DNA of 64,000 nt from Tanytarsus gracilentus (lineage: Eukaryota; Arthropoda; Insecta; Diptera; Chironomidae), in contig JAXRKN010000042.1 of assembly GCA_038502055.1 (NCBI GenBank), positions 2,542,001 to 2,606,000 on the forward strand, written 5' to 3'. A program made the translations under genes and the position numbers. Of this stretch, positions 39,421 to 54,600 are shown piece by piece. The first letter of the stretch is position 1. Each line of letters begins with the position of its first letter. The notes beneath the pieces were generated by a model that ran no database searches, was not told the DNA's origin, and saw only the letters and a list, made by a program, of their open reading frames with translations.

Positions 39421-42400
39421 GTTGTACACACCGCCCGATGACGTAGTCGCCGAGAATTTCTGAGAGTGTGGCTTTGCTGTGAACAAGAGTCAAGAGAGGA
39501 TCCCCCAACCTCCTCTCAATTTCATAAGCAATGCGGCGGTTTTGTGTGATTTTTATGTAGAGCTCACATTGCGCTCTTATTGGGCTTCTCTTCTTCTTAC
39601 TCAACTCTCGCACTCTTGATTTTTTTCTTCTCTTAATCGCATTTAAAAATTGTAACTCTTTTTTTTCTTCATCTCGCAAAGTGTGTAAAGTGCAAAAACC
39701 AATAAGTGCGCGCGAGAGATGCTCATGTTATGTGAATTAATCTGCAGTAAATATAAAAATTAACTGTCGTCATCAGAACGCATTTAAGCATATTTTAATA
39801 TTCAGCCTCAGTAAATTTTAACGATCGCATCATAGAATTTAGTTATTACTTTAATTCTAAAAAGGAGCCTCATCGAAATTAAATCATTACGAAGCTATAA
39901 AATATTTAAATTACAGCGAATTAATAATTTTGCCATTAGCATGCGGCAAAAAAAGAAGATTTGCGATTTACTGTGATGGAAGCAATTAACTTAGAGTTAT
40001 TAAAATTTATTAGAATCAATTCAGAGGACAAGCGAGACTTTAAAAATTTATTGAAACATTACAAAATTAGAGTGAGGTTATTTTTGAGAATTTTAACGTC
40101 TTTTAAATGTTTGAAAATTACTTGAATTAAAAACATTTAAATTTTATTGATTTGATTAAAAAATTAATTGAAATTTTTAAATTTTAGCGCACTTCAGGAT
40201 TAAAAAATTAAATAATTTAATTCATGTTTGAATTTGCATTTTAGAAACTTCGATCATAAATTATGTCACACTCCAAATTTGATCAATTTTTTACACTTCA
40301 AAATTAATTTTAAATCATCAATTTTTAAAAAAGTTTTGTTTCATAAAATTCTTTTCCGTTCAATTAAGTTTAAATTTTATCTTCCGCACTCTAATCACTC
40401 TCATCCTCGATTATTAACATGCCCAAAATAATTTAATCTCAACTCGACCTATATTTAATTTGCGTCCTTACAAACATCTAATTTCTTACATCGTTACCTA
40501 CTCATAAATTACCCACCAAGAATCTCTAATGCGGGCCTCACGAAAAGTTTCGTTGGTCATTCGCACTTAATCGCATGCACATCTCTCAATAGCTTCTCGT
40601 AAATGGATTAAAATTGGAAACATTTATTGTGAAGGTCGTGTCGATGATCATGATGAGATGTGAATGAAAACAAGAAGAAGAGACGCCAAAAGAGATGCCT
40701 AATGATGCGTTTGCTCTTTTTTTGGGCTCGCAGCACTTTAAATACATTCAATTTTAAGGAAAGCCAGACGAGTGTATCATGCGGTGTTTGTTGAGTGAGG
40801 ATCGTTGTGAGTGGAAATTGAGTTGGTTCGAAATTTTGAAATTTTCTAAGAATTTTTGAAATTTTTTTATATCTAGAAAAAAATATATTAAATTTTTAAG
40901 CCATCCCATTTTGACTAAGACTCAACCTTATTAAGGCAACAATTCGACACATCGCGAACACGGATAACTATTTTTTGCGCCATGAATCTCATACACACGT
41001 CACTCTCACATAAACCCGCTATAATTTTCCGGGCAGAAAAATGTAAATTATTGTTATTATTAATTGTGAGCGAGATCTCATCATCATTTGTGTGTATTTA
41101 TTTGTATGAACACGTCATCAATCATTTAATAATCAGAAAAATATGTGCGAGCACCTCATTCTACACTTTTTTTGACTCATCTAAATAATATCTACAGATT
41201 TCGATAATAACTTAAATATAGCGTCAAGGTGTGCACATTTTTTTGCTCGGTCATGCATGAAGCACATCGAATTGGTCGCTATTTACTTTTTCGCTAATTG
41301 CCCTTAAGCGAAATGAATTATTTTCGTGAAATTAAAGATGCATCAAAGTGTTGTAATGAGATTCATAATATAACGGTCTTCAAACCTAGTTAGAGCGATT
41401 TTTGGGGCTTTCATTGCAAATTTATGGTGGGGTGAATTTATTGCGTTTGTCACATTTTTTTGTATAATTTTTTTTAGTTTAAATTATTTATTATTAAGTC
41501 ATCAAATATAAATTGACAGCATGCAAATTTAAAGTAAACATCACTCATAAATGCACCCTTCATATTTCATGCATTTTCGATTAACCAAAATTGAAATAAA
41601 ATTTGCAACAAAAAAAATTACAACTTTATTCATTCAATCTCAGTTCATGCGTGAAATATCGCGAGTGTGAATATTATGGAGAAAATTAAACAATTATTAT
41701 CGAGAATTTGCTCTTCGCTGAATGATTGATGAATCTAGTGTCGTTGCCACTCAATAATCCTTGAAACAATCAGGAGATGCAATCACTTTTCGAGATTAAT
41801 GTTTCCCTGTGGAACTTTATTATTTTTTTGATAACGAACTTCTTCGTTGCGATGCCAATTAAGAAGGTACAAGTGCACTCGCGTGTGACCTTGATTTGCT
41901 TTTATAAAACTGGCGATCATCCGCTGGTAATGTGTGTCATAAAAATGGGAATTGAAAGTCGCCCGACATCGACTTGAATTTGACCATCTTCGACCTCAAG
42001 ATCAGCCACTTTTTATCAGTCAATTCTTCTCCGCTTGTTGCACGTCTAGAATTTATTTATTCTTCTTCTTCCTCATCCGGTTATTTTTTTTGTGGGATGC
42101 AATTAAAAGAATCTAGAAATTGACCATCAATGGTAACGAGACTTGGTAGTGAAACGATGACCGTAAGATAATGTAAACACAAATCTAGATTGCGATGTTT
42201 GTTGTCAGAAGAGGCAAATTTTTAAATTCATTTAATTACAAGTGTCTTACAGCTGACATGTTGTTGTGAATGATAAAGCTTGGAGGCAGAAATTGGTGCA
42301 GTAATGAGCGTCCACAAGGCCTTTCATTATTTCATTGCGAAGAGATCAAAGGAGAAAAATTATGCGAGTGAAATCTTTGTTAAATCATCGGGCGATTTGA

Positions 42401-45400
42401 TACAATGTTATCGACACTTTTGATTGACTTTTATTAGCTCACACGTGATTATGTCGATTATAGTAGAGAAAGAGATCGAAATTGAGTAATTCAAAGTTTT
42501 TTGGCATTATAAAAATATTTTAAAAACTCGAAAAATTTTCTATAAATTTTGGTAAATTTAAAACTTTAAAAATCTTGATAAATTACATAAACTCTTTAAT
42601 AATCTCTTAATTAAGTTAATATTTCACGTCACTTTAAAATCGGGTCAATCTTATTGTGCACTTTTTTGTGCATTCGCGATCTCTTGAAGATTTCCGCTCA
42701 AAAATGTTAAAAATGTAAATCACCAATTTACGAGCATTTTGCGGGGCTCAAAAGTAAGTATCACGACAAATTGTGGTCGCTAGCTGTCATCGTCGTGCTG
42801 TGAGATGAGCTTAATTGCTTAATTTTTTTTTCGCGCTCATCACTCGGTTTTCTTTACAACAACAAAAAAGCGAGTAATCGTGCGATCATATTGCGATGAT
42901 GAGCGACAATAAAGAGCTTTTTTTTGTGAATGAAATATTTTTTAATGAAATCCATTTTGCGAAAAATTTTACGAGAATTTATTACGGCAGAGTTAGAAGG
43001 TCGCGCGACATTAATGAATAAAAATTGTATTTAAAATTGCGCATTAATAGATGCGGCAGTGAATGCTTAATGCCGTATTATTGATCTCCGTCTATTTTAT
43101 GAGCTCACACGCGGTGTTCACAGTAAATCATAAAAAGCTGAATAGAGCTATCAACTGAAGTTAGTGGTGGAAAGAAAAGTTTTCTCTCCTGGGTGGTTGG
43201 AAATATTTTAGAATATTCATGCACTCTTACTTGACTATAGCGTAGATGTGAATATTAAAGAGGGAGTGAATTTGCATGAATGGAATGAAAAAAGTGAAAT
43301 TTATGTCTGGATTTATTTTATCGTGAAACACACAAGAGGGGAAGAATAGGAGAGAAAGAAGAGTCAAACAACAATTGTAAATCATAAACTGAGATGTAAC
43401 ATTTAACTTTTTTGCAAGAGCATTTTTCATATCACTCACATCTTAATATTTGTGAGTGTTATTTCGCATATCATTGAGTGTAGGTGGAAAAGAATTTATG
43501 AACTTTAACATTTAACCCTTTATGACGTTGTAAAACGAACTCGAAAAAAATTTTATTTTTAGAAAAAGGCAATTTCTCTGTTTATTCCTTGAAACTATCT
43601 AAACATTCATCTTACACTCAAGGATGAAGAACGGAAAGGTTACAAAGTATTTCTAGGTGGAACTATTTATGTTGAGATGTGTAAACATTTGAAAGGTAAA
43701 AAATCGTGGAATAGTTCAGACAAAATTTAAAAACTTAACGGACGTTTTAAATTAAAATAGTCCAAAAATCAAAATTGTAAAAGTTGAGAGTTAATTTTCA
43801 AACCCCTTCAGCAAACATCTAGCTTGTAAGACGATAGAACAAATTGCTTATGGGACATCATTGCATCAACAGCAGCATCACATTCTTTTGCATTAAGACA
43901 TTCATGAAATATTTACGATATTCTTTTTTCTCTTTGTGAAACATCAAGCTTTATTTTATGGCATAAATCTCCAAACATCTCAGGTGGCTACAACGAAATG
44001 CTTCATATATGATAAATTACACTTCATACCCAATTGCATTCGCTTATTTTGAATCTTTTATGAGAAATTTTGACATTTCTTGCAGTTCCATTTTTGAAAG
44101 GAGAAATAATGTGATAAAATCTCGATGATCTGCTTTTTTTTGGTGTACAAAGAGCGGCGCCGAAAACAATTAAGTGCAAATGACTTTTCGTGTGCGAGTT
44201 GTGAGTTAATAAATATAAAGTTACATCGCGATCTCTTCTTTGCTTTCAACTCGTTACTTTTATTTGTTGTGCTGGTTGTTTTGTCTTGATCTTGGTTAAA
44301 AGTGATGACCTTCACCATTCAAAAATAATTTCACAAGAGCAAAAGAGAAGTGAAAAGAAGAGGAAGAAATGATGACGCTGAAAGGGAAGATTTTGGATCA
44401 AAGTGGAACAAAAGAATCAATTTGAAAAATAATCTCTCGATCTTATAAAAATTAAAAGCTTCCAAAGTTCTTAGCTCATCACATCTAAATTGGATGGTTG
44501 ATGATTAGACAATTGATTTTAATTCTCACGAATTCTTCATTATCTCCTCACACATATCCACGGCAGAAGCTTATAGCTCTTTTATTTTCGTGATTTTGTT
44601 TCTTTTTCTTACAAACTTTTATTGTTCTTATAACTGACACAACTTCAGCATCCGGTTCATCAAATTACAATTTTACTCCTCTCTGCTTGCGTTGAATGAA
44701 GCTTGAAAAGTGTTTTTGAGATAATGATGAGGTGTATTAAAATTTAATTAAGGGTTTCGGGTTTAATTTTAGTCTAATTATGTTTTTTTACATTTAATTT
44801 GATAGAAATAAGTATTTAAAAGGTTTGAACTCTAGTCACACTGAGTTGAAATAAAATTTAACTCTTAAAATTTTAATGTTAAAAATATTATGAGTCAACC
44901 AGAGAAAAACTCCCCTTTTTAGTTAATAAAATAAATCCATAAAAAATTACCAAGAAATTCTTAAAAACCCACAAGCAATTTTTTAAGAAATTTAAACCTC
45001 ATTTTAGCAAAAAACTTCTCCCATATTTCATGATCATCGTCATGTCGCTCCTGCAGGTGATTTCGTCGGCGAAAAGAGGTGTGAACGGGATTCCCGTGAA
45101 ATACCTTTTGTATTTGAATTTAACTTTTAAACTTACTCATTTCAAAAAATTGTTAATCATTCTTTGAATATTGTACGAACATGAAAGAAACAGCGATGAT
45201 GCGACGATTTTTTCTCACTCTCGTTAATAATTCATCCAATACAAAATTAAATTCTGACATGTTGTGTGCCTAAGGTTGGAGAGTAAGAAAAAGAGAAAAA
45301 GGTTTATTTTTGGGATCTCCGTAATCTCTGAAAACGTATAAATCTTGTTGCATCATCTGGCATAATTCACACACTCTCCGATCCAATGCAACAGATTTTA

Positions 45401-48324
45401 GTTTTAGTTTCAATTAGCAGCTTAGCAAAATTAATTTATTGATCCACCTTTCGAGTTTAACAAATAGTCACGCGACGTGTCAACATTGCGCTAATATTTA
45501 GGGTTCGGAACATAAACATTTTAATTAAAATCACCGAAATTTTCATCCTATGACAATCAATAGAGTTCTTTTTTTGTTAGCAATATCTGCTTCTCTTCAT
45601 GTGTGTGTTTTGTTCATGTTTTCAATTTTTATTTGCTGTGTTTTGTGCCGGCTAGAAACGACAAAAAAAATAGAGCAAACAATAAAATTGATTTACTGAC
45701 TTTATTGGGTGCAAAAAGAATGATGGTGAAAAATAATTGATGGTGTGCAAGTTTAAATTAATGTTGTGAAGACTTTAAAAAAATTAAAACATTTTTAATC
45801 AATTTTCTTTTATTAAAAAAAACGTACGCGGATTTTAAAAACTAGCTTGAATTAAGGATTCGAACCTTTAATTTTTGTTTAAATCAACAATTTTAAAATT
45901 TTATTTCACAAATGTCATTGACACCCGAAAATTACCATTCATAGCGAAACTTCAAACTATGTTTCAAAATTTTCCACCCTCGTACTTCAAATTCTTCCCT
46001 CTCGAACAAGAAATACCAACGAACATGCATTCTGAAATTTTTCCGCATGCCGATTTTCTAATCCTTGATTATTTTTTTTCCTCCGAGAGTACTTTCCATG
46101 ATGATTCATCCTCTCCATGTGACCAACATTGCGCAACATCGTATACGGCTGAAAATAACGTCGCTAGAAGTCCACACATACAAACGTATGCTATTTTCCA
46201 TGCACACATACAGAGGAGGAAAATTAATGTATTGTTTATACTTTTACACGTTTTCCACCATATGATAGCGAAATATTTTCTTTCTGTTATCTGTCACCCC
46301 TCTCGAAAATCGCGTGTATACACTTTGGGGGTGAAATTTCCAATCACTTTGATTGTGTTAGTGAACGAGAAGATTTTCCACAACTTCTGCCGCTTTCATT
46401 TGTATTTGCACAGTCTTTTTTCAGCATTTCGTGCAGTTGGTTGGCAAGGAAAATTTCTTGTGAAGAATTTTCTCAGTTTTCTTCTTTTTTGCTATAGTGG
46501 AAAAAGTTTTTCTTTTGCGAATTAGATGAAACTATCCGTGAAGTTTAATTGAAAAGTTAAAAAGTTATTTGTGGTGCATTTGAGTTTAACAATTATTTTC
46601 CCGGGTGAGAATTAAAGTACACAACTCAGCAACAGTAGGAGTTGAAAAGACATTTTCTTATCAGACTTTTATCATCGTTTTTGTGGAGCGAACACACACA
46701 AGTGGATGTTGAGTTTATCCCCCACTTTTAACCTTGGAAAATTTAAGTGAAAATCTTTTCATCGCAAAAGAGACAAAAACATTCTTACTCAGTGTACGTG
46801 AGATAAGCTAAATTTTATTATAAAAAAAAAATAATTAATCGATCTAACAAGGCAGATCAAGAAGAAGGTAGGATAGCTTTTCTCTCTCTAATTTTCCTCA
46901 ATTTTTCCTCTACCCTCATTCCACTATCACTTTGTGTGACTCATCGCCAATTATTAAGCCGAGCACATTTTTAGTTGTTGTTGCTGGTGTGACCCCGAAA
47001 AAAAAGGAAAAAGTATGAATCATCATCCCATTGATTATGTATAATGTCTGAGTTTGACATTGTTTGTCGTTCACAATACTTTAGTTTTCTCTCTCTAATA
47101 TTTCGAGGAAGGTGAAAGCATAAATATGGCAAAAAAATATTATTTTATTTCCTATCGACATACAATTATTGTTGCGTAATATTTAGAGCGGAAAAATAGA
47201 TAAATTAGAAAATTGAGTTATTTTATTAAAATGAGAAAAAAGGGTTGACATGAAAATAAAATGATAAAAAAATATATTTCGGTTGATTATATTTGATTTT
47301 TTTTTGTGGATATCAAAATGAGGAAAAAGTTATGATTCAGAAAATTCAAATTTATCTTTATTAAAATTTCAAAAACACAAAAATTAAAAAATTAAATTTA
47401 AGTTCATTTCTTTTTAGAAAATTTAAAAATTCATTTAAATTTTTAAAAATATCCAAAAATTAAAAATTACAATTTTGACTTTTTATCATTTCATCAAAAG
47501 TAATTTTTCAAATCATTTCCTTCCTTTCATCATCTAAAAATATTTCCAAATCTCTCTTAAAAAGATTTCAAATCGTGATAAAATTTTGAGACCTAAAAAT
47601 CAGCATAAAAATCCTCAATTCACTTGCTTATGTGTTAGTGAAATGAGTCATCGGGCAAAAATGCGGGTATTTTCCTAAAAGCAGCTCCACATAAAATTTT
47701 CTGCTGACTTTCTGATGCCAACAACGACAATGATGATGACGACATGAAGAGAATCGTGATGCCTCACAGATATTTTTCACTCCCCACAATAAACTATATT
47801 TTTATGTCTTGCCGAGAAGACAGTGTGTGATAACAATAAAGAGCGGCAAAAATCGTATTAAGAAATGAAAATATTTTTTCTATCTTCACTGCTGTGAGGG
47901 TGATTTGGGATTAAGAGCGAGAAATGATGGGAAATCAACATTTAGTTAATTTGATGATGCATTTTGGGGTTGGATGATTTGTGAAGATGACTTTTTATCC
48001 TCAATCTAGTTTTCTGAATATCCCTGAGAACAATTTAAATCAGAAATTAAATTAAACGTATTAAAAAACTTTAAAATTTCTTTAAATATGTTTTAAATAA
48101 ACAGAAACTTTAACGTATTTTTTATATTTAAAATTGCCGAATTTTAATAAATATTAACGAACTAAAATTATTTAAATTCTCAATTTTTTAAATAAATGTC
48201 ATCAATTTTTCCGCATCCCTGACTTTACCAACAGGGACTTATGCATGAATAGAAATGAAAAACAAGATGGGTCTGCAAACGGCGTTGCCATTTCCAATAG
48301 CTCCGCTGTCTTAGATTAGTAACC
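39421..48324. other. AT-rich non-coding DNA (giant intron or intergenic)
   Basis: I find no gene with coding character. The longest frame (45875-46525) has a random Phe/Ile/Lys-rich composition and no domain. A short GC-richer island with splice-like borders at 45008-45100 is the only candidate exon and is listed as a finding. Confidence 0.5.
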
Positions 48325-48627
48325 CATAGTTCTAAAAAATAGACATTTTGGGCACTCCTGACTGACCATGATGGACATTCCTCAAAAATCATCAATGCCA
48401 ATCGATCCCTGATCCAATGACAAGTTCAACGAGGTGCATGAAGCCATAGTTCTGAAAAATGTACATTAGTGGCACTCCTGACCGGCCATGATGGACATTC
48501 CTCAAAAATTGTCAATGTCAATCGATTCCTGATCCAATGACGAGTTCAACGACATACATGAAGCATAGTTATGAATTAGTGCATCCTGACCAGAGACATT
48601 CCTCAAAAATCTCAATGTCAATCATTT
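48325..48627. repeat. 120-bp tandem repeat, 2.5 copies
   Basis: Units begin at 48325, 48445 and 48564 (CATAGTT...). Shared blocks include GGACATTCCTCAAAAAT, CAATCGAT, CCTGATCCAATGAC and AGTTCAACGA. The first two units are close relatives; the third is shortened. A single diverged unit lies at 10783-10845, so this is a dispersed family. Confidence 0.7.
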
Positions 48628-51600
48628 AATACAAAAGAAACAAAGAAAAGGGGCTGTGGAAGGGAAAAGATATTTTTTACCGGGGCTGTGGTGTTTGTTT
48701 GCAAGTTGCTTGGCCTGGGGTGAAAAAGGTTTTGGAAAAATCCAAAATTAATATATAGCGGAGCTATAATTATCTTTAAGGGTGAATTCGTTAATTTGGT
48801 AAGCTTCTTACAATTCTTTCCAAACATCTCCTTGGTCGAAAACGATTTCATGGTAAATTTAACGGGAAAATGAAGTTTGGTCAATTTTTGGGTATCGGAA
48901 TGTTGCCAACATTTCATCATGATTATAGTCTTAAGACATTCAAGCGCAAAATTTAATGATCTAATGACAATCGTCAATAATTGGACCAAAACTTTCTTTC
49001 GCGCGCGCTGTTGACTTGGTAATTGGCAGTCAATAAAACTGAAGGACAAGAAGAGAAGAAAAAACTTCAATAATTTTTCATTTCATAACAGAAAAATTGT
49101 ATATTGGCATTTTAAGGAAGCTGCGGGACAGTAAATCTCGATGGAGTGAGAAGAAGATGTTTAATAGCAACACAGACACAAAATTTCCATTGAGATTGCG
49201 CAATCGGCTTGCGGAGGATGAGTGTGGAGAATTTATTTTATGCCCATATAATGATGATGTTCCGATCAATTTAATTATAGCATCACTGCCTACTCTCCAC
49301 ATAATGATGACTTTCACAAAATTTATTGAACAAATATTCGGCATGTGCAGAGGATTAGGAAAATGCTTCTGAACGCGTGCCGCCGATGCATGTCGAAGAA
49401 TTTAACGAAAGCAAATTTATATTTGGCCTTTCGCGATATCTTGATGAATGCGTTATTATTAAAATTTGGTGGAGGTCATTTTGAAAAAATTTGAAGCTCG
49501 AAGCTATGCAGAATTAAAATGAGTTTGGGAAGCTTTAAACATAATCATTTGAAAATTAAGCAATTTTAAACTTTTAATTCTCAGCAAATGAGCAATTTTA
49601 AACTTTTAATTCTCAGCAAAAGAGAGATTATACCAAATTTTGAGCAAATGAGATTAAAAAATTACAATAAAATTTAAAATCAATTAGTTTTTTTTTTGCA
49701 AATCACTCGTCATTTAGTCATTTATTGAAATCGAGGTAAAGATCAGGGACGGATATTTTAATGATCCAGTAAATTGGAATTTGGCACATATGCGAGACAC
49801 CTTGCTCTGCAAGCTCATTGTTATTCGTGCTGTTGAAACAAAACACCGAAAAAAATGTATTCAATCATAATTTTTGATATTTAAAATGACGTCTCACTTC
49901 TTGAATGATGGAGCACTTCATGTTACCATTTTTGTCGGCTCTCGAGCTAGTTTTTTTGGCTTACGAAGAAAGAAGAAAAATTCCAATCTTGCGGGTCAGA
50001 AATCACGAAACTTTTCAAAAGCGAAGCATGAGAGAAAGACAAATGTAATCGCGGTCATGTGCTTAACATCCAATTAATGAGTGTAGATTACATTCAATTA
50101 CTCATGAGATGTTTCTCACATTTAAGCCTCGGCGATGTGGATCAGAAAAAGAAGAAAAAATATTAAATTGTTATAATTTCGTAATAAAACATGAAAAAGC
50201 AGCTCATGAACTTCTGCTTGTTTTGCGCATCAAAAAGTATTGGGAGGAGCGCGGGTAGCTTGACAATGACATCGTGAGATGATGAAAAATGACCCCAAAC
50301 TGAACGGACTGAGATTAATGTCTTCATTCGAAAGTGAATTCGTGTTGAGTGACTTTAATGTTTAATGCTGCGCATTATTGAGATAAAAAGTTGTGGAGAT
50401 GTTCAATGAAATGTTTTAAAAGCTTTTAATTTGAGAAGATAAAAAATTTGAGGTGTGAAAAATTTAATACTTTCAAAGTAAATTCGAGTCTTCACATTAA
50501 CTCGGATATTATTTGTTAAAAAAAGATTTCGATCTTTCTTTCATTAACCAACATCAAGTCAACATAAGATGAGTATAAGATAACGCCGGACATTAATAGA
50601 TGACACAGTGCGTTGATACATTAAATCAATTTTCTGCCGGCCATCGTTGAGTGCTCAAACAATTAATCTTTTTTATGTCGTGATGTGCCACTAAAAAAGC
50701 TCGCGATGATAACCTGAATAAATGGAAAAAAAATTATGAAAGAAACGGAGAAATAGTGTGAAGGCCAAAAAATTATTTTGTTGCGCCATAAATAGAATTC
50801 AACCTGACTCTCACTCTGAAAATTTATTGACTCAGATTGCATAAAATCGTGCAATCCACTAAAGGAAGAGTTGTTACGAAATATTGATTGCAACATAAAA
50901 TCTTCTCCACTCTTTTATCCTAGTTCATTATCTGCTCCATAAATTTTATGTTTATAGCTCAGAAGCGATTAAAATTATTGTGTAATGTTCTTGTGGGTGA
51001 AGGACTGCGAATTGTGTTCGAGGTCATAAATGGTGGTTGTTTTTATGGGATGCAATTCATGTTGGATGATTTTTATTCGTTTGATGATTGTGAAATTATC
51101 GCAAAATCTAGGAACTTTTTTATTTAGTAATTTTTAAAAGTCCAGAAAATATTGAAAATTTTAAATTATTGAAAGAATCAAAATTTAATTTTTTGCACAT
51201 CCAAAACAAGCACTTTTGGACCTTGATGATGAAATTTTTCCCTTAACGGCCAAACCGCAAAATAGTTTTTCCCCGTTCTGCATTTTATTGTTTGTTCTTT
51301 TATGAACTTTCATCATCATAATAATCTCACAATATATTCATAAACACTTTTTACGACCATTTCAATATTGTTCCTATTTACTGCATCAATTTTAATGACT
51401 CTCATCACACACAATTAAAGCTCATTGCGCAATTTCATTAGCAGTTACTTTTTACAATCGTCACCATTTGAGGTTTGAAAAGAGACAAAATAGGAGTGTG
51501 GTGGAAAAGTTAAAGCGGCTCATGTTTCCCATACGTGAGTGTGTAGAAATAGAAAAAACCACAAAAGTGAAAACGTGGTAGCCAGACGATGAAGTCTACC

Positions 51601-54600
51601 CAACTTTTTTTCCACGCGTATATTGCGAAAAAAAAGTATTGTAAAACAAAACTTGAACAGAATGTGGTTAGAATTTAAATTATTTAATCTCTAAAACATG
51701 TCAACGAACATGTTGCGGAAAAAAATGTTTCATCCACGTGAGTCAACATGAAAAAGTGAAGGAAAATTGACAGAAATTTATCAAGGGAGTGAAATTGATA
51801 CCGAAATGAGACAAGAGCCAATTAATAAATAAAAATTGTGTTATAAATCCCTAAAGTGCCGCATACTTCCTCATTCTTGTCATCGTTTTTTATTTATTCA
51901 GCAAAAGACTTTGCCATATCTATTCAGATAGGTTTTAAATTACACATTCGTGATGTTTCACATTGCTTCTTCCTCATTTTTCATTTGATCGAGCGATTCT
52001 ATGCGGAGCGAGCACAATGAAAATTGAGAATCGATAAAAAAATGTTTATTAGATGCAATATTCAAGTTCTTGTGGAGATTTAGTGTAAAAATTTAAGATG
52101 CTGAGAATTTTTTAATGGCTGAAATTTAAATTTTTTAAAAAATATCAAATTTTTTAACTAATTTCTTTTTCATGAATTTAAAAATGTTTAATTTTTTTTG
52201 TGAAGGACAAAATGGTCATAAATTCTCTTACAAATTAAACTCGAAACCCCCACAAGTCTCATGAATATTCTAGAGCCATCCATCCTTCTTAATTACTGCA
52301 CATACCACTGATGGGCAAATAATAAAAATTGCTTACCAAGAATGAGAAAGAAAAAAATATCGATGACGTGTAAAAATGCCATCAATTATGATTTGAGGCT
52401 CTCTCATGACTTGAATTTGCTATATTTAGACTTGTCTGCAAATTTTTCATTCGACTTGATGGATACATCAAGGATGGTTGTGAGAATTAATTTTATTTTG
52501 ATTTAACTTAAAGTTTCGGCATGTAATTGAAAAAGCGTGTGTGAGGTTCTCGAAATCCTCATTAAATTCCTAAAATAGAGATTTTATCATCAGCTTAGTG
52601 CTTCGTTGAAGCGAATACGAAAAATGCTCTCCAGACAGCTTGACTTGATGGATTGCAGATAATTACGTGGAGAATTTCCTATCTTCAGCATTTTGTAACA
52701 GAAGAAAAAAATCACTCGACGATGTTAAAGGAGGGAAAATTTTCTATGTGTGTAAAAATTAGCGTAATTTCTATAGAAAATTCCATTAAGGATTGGATAA
52801 TGATAAAATTGGATATGAGTCATCATCATGTGTTTCATGCCTCAATTTGAAAAATAATGGCTTCAAAATATAAAATAATGTTTCGTATGAAATTTTTCCG
52901 CTAAATGCATTTTCGCAACTGCCGAGAGAAGAAAAATTTGGCAAACCACAAAAATAATTTTTCCAACATATAGATAGCAAAAGTTCTAACGATGAAGACG
53001 AATCGCAATTTATTTCACTATACCGAAAAAAAATATTTAATGGCATGACGTTGCTGACGATGAGTCATGTACGATAGTCAGGCGAGGTCAAATCGATGGT
53101 GCACGAATAGAAACATACATCCACGTTATTGCGAATATAAATAAGCAGAAAAAAGGTTAGATAACACTGTGATGCCGTATACGCATTCGCCGACACCTAC
53201 AGACATTAAGGTAATATTGAAAAGCGAAGGAATTTCATTAGATGTCAGGAAACTTTCGAGGGGTGTCATGAAAATTAGAGACACTAAAACACTCGAAAAA
53301 GTCACAAATATAATTTAACGAATTTTGATTTAATTTTTGTTGATTTAAAAAAATTTAACAGCTTTAAATATTTCAAAATTTCCGTTAAATTTTAGCTAAA
53401 TCTTGAAATGTTTCCATTAAAGACCTTGATTTGAATTGTTAATAAATTCTCAAGGAATGTGCGTTTGCAAAATCTCCCAATTCCTTTCAATTTCATTAAA
53501 AATTTATAAGAGAAAAATACGTAAGATTTTTCCTTCTTATAGTTGAGACTCAAGCTGAGATTTGTGATTGTTTGCGTCGCAATTTTCATCGATTTGTTTC
53601 CCTTTCACTCTCTGTTTTCATTTTCAACCTGCTGTCGAATTTTTTACGTTCTACATTGGTTAAGAAAGACAGCATTCGCACAATAGAGAGCTAGTCACGA
53701 TTCATAAAATCGCAATATATAAAAATTCCTCGAGAATGTTATAAAAGTGAAATACATAAATTTTACCTTTCTCTGCTCACACGCTTTTCCACTATTTTTC
53801 TCATGTTTTTCCACCACACCTAGCTGAAAGAAGGCTAATTTGATGGATGAACGAGAAAAAATGTAATAGATTTTTAGTAACACACAAGAAAGTTGCATCT
53901 GTTACTTTTGAGACATATTGCAACATTGTTGATACATCGCATACGCATCACGTAGGAATGTAATAAAATATCCATTAAATTGTTATTTTTCATAACATCG
54001 ACGCGTTAAATTGAATTCCTGATTTTATCGCTCCTGGCATCCACTTGTCACACAAGCGCGTGTTTAAATAATTTTTTTCCACTAGGATAATATCGATTGA
54101 TGAGATGCGATCGTGAGTGGGGAGAAAAATTAATATTGAAAACAATTTTCACCGTTATGCGTTAAAGAGTTTTTTGTATTGGAATTTAATAAAAAGTTTT
54201 TGTGTCGATGAACTTTGGATGTTTCACAATTTTTGAGAGAGAATATTTTATGATAAAATTCAACAAATTTTTTATTAAAATTGCAAAGTTAAACTAAAAA
54301 AATTTGAAATATTTCTTTAGAAAATTTAAACACTTTTTTCAACTTTAATCTAAAGGTTAAAAAATTGTTGCGTTAACTTCAATAAAAAAAACTCCACCTT
54401 TTTTTAAAAGCAATTCATTCAAATCGATAAAATGAGAAATTTTTCCTTTTTCCATTCATCAAAAGTCGCCACTTTGTTCGTCATATAAAAAAATGTTTTT
54501 AACAAAAGAGCCGAAAAGCTATTACGAGTGATAAGCACTGCTGGACGTATTTTTAAGCAGGAGAGGGAGAGGAAAAAGGCAATTTATTTCGCCCATTCGC

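Noticed and set aside
39317..39679. 120-codon minus-strand frame upstream of the cuticle gene
   Set aside because: It covers the TATA box, initiators and 5'UTR of the cuticle gene and ends just before its start codon. The basic composition is non-specific.
45875..46525. 216-codon plus-strand open frame
   Set aside because: It lacks an ATG at its start and is rich in Phe, Ile, Lys and His without domain, repeat or signal pattern. A chance open frame is likely in this AT-rich region.
48618..49070. 150-codon minus-strand frame with a hydrophobic start
   Set aside because: Composition beyond the first 16 residues is random-looking, it overlaps the 120-bp repeat, and no family features were found. 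At most mobile-element debris.
49097..49372. 91-codon plus-strand frame with balanced composition
   Set aside because: No start context, domain or splice partner was found, and the opposite strand is open over the same stretch. Evidence is too weak to call.
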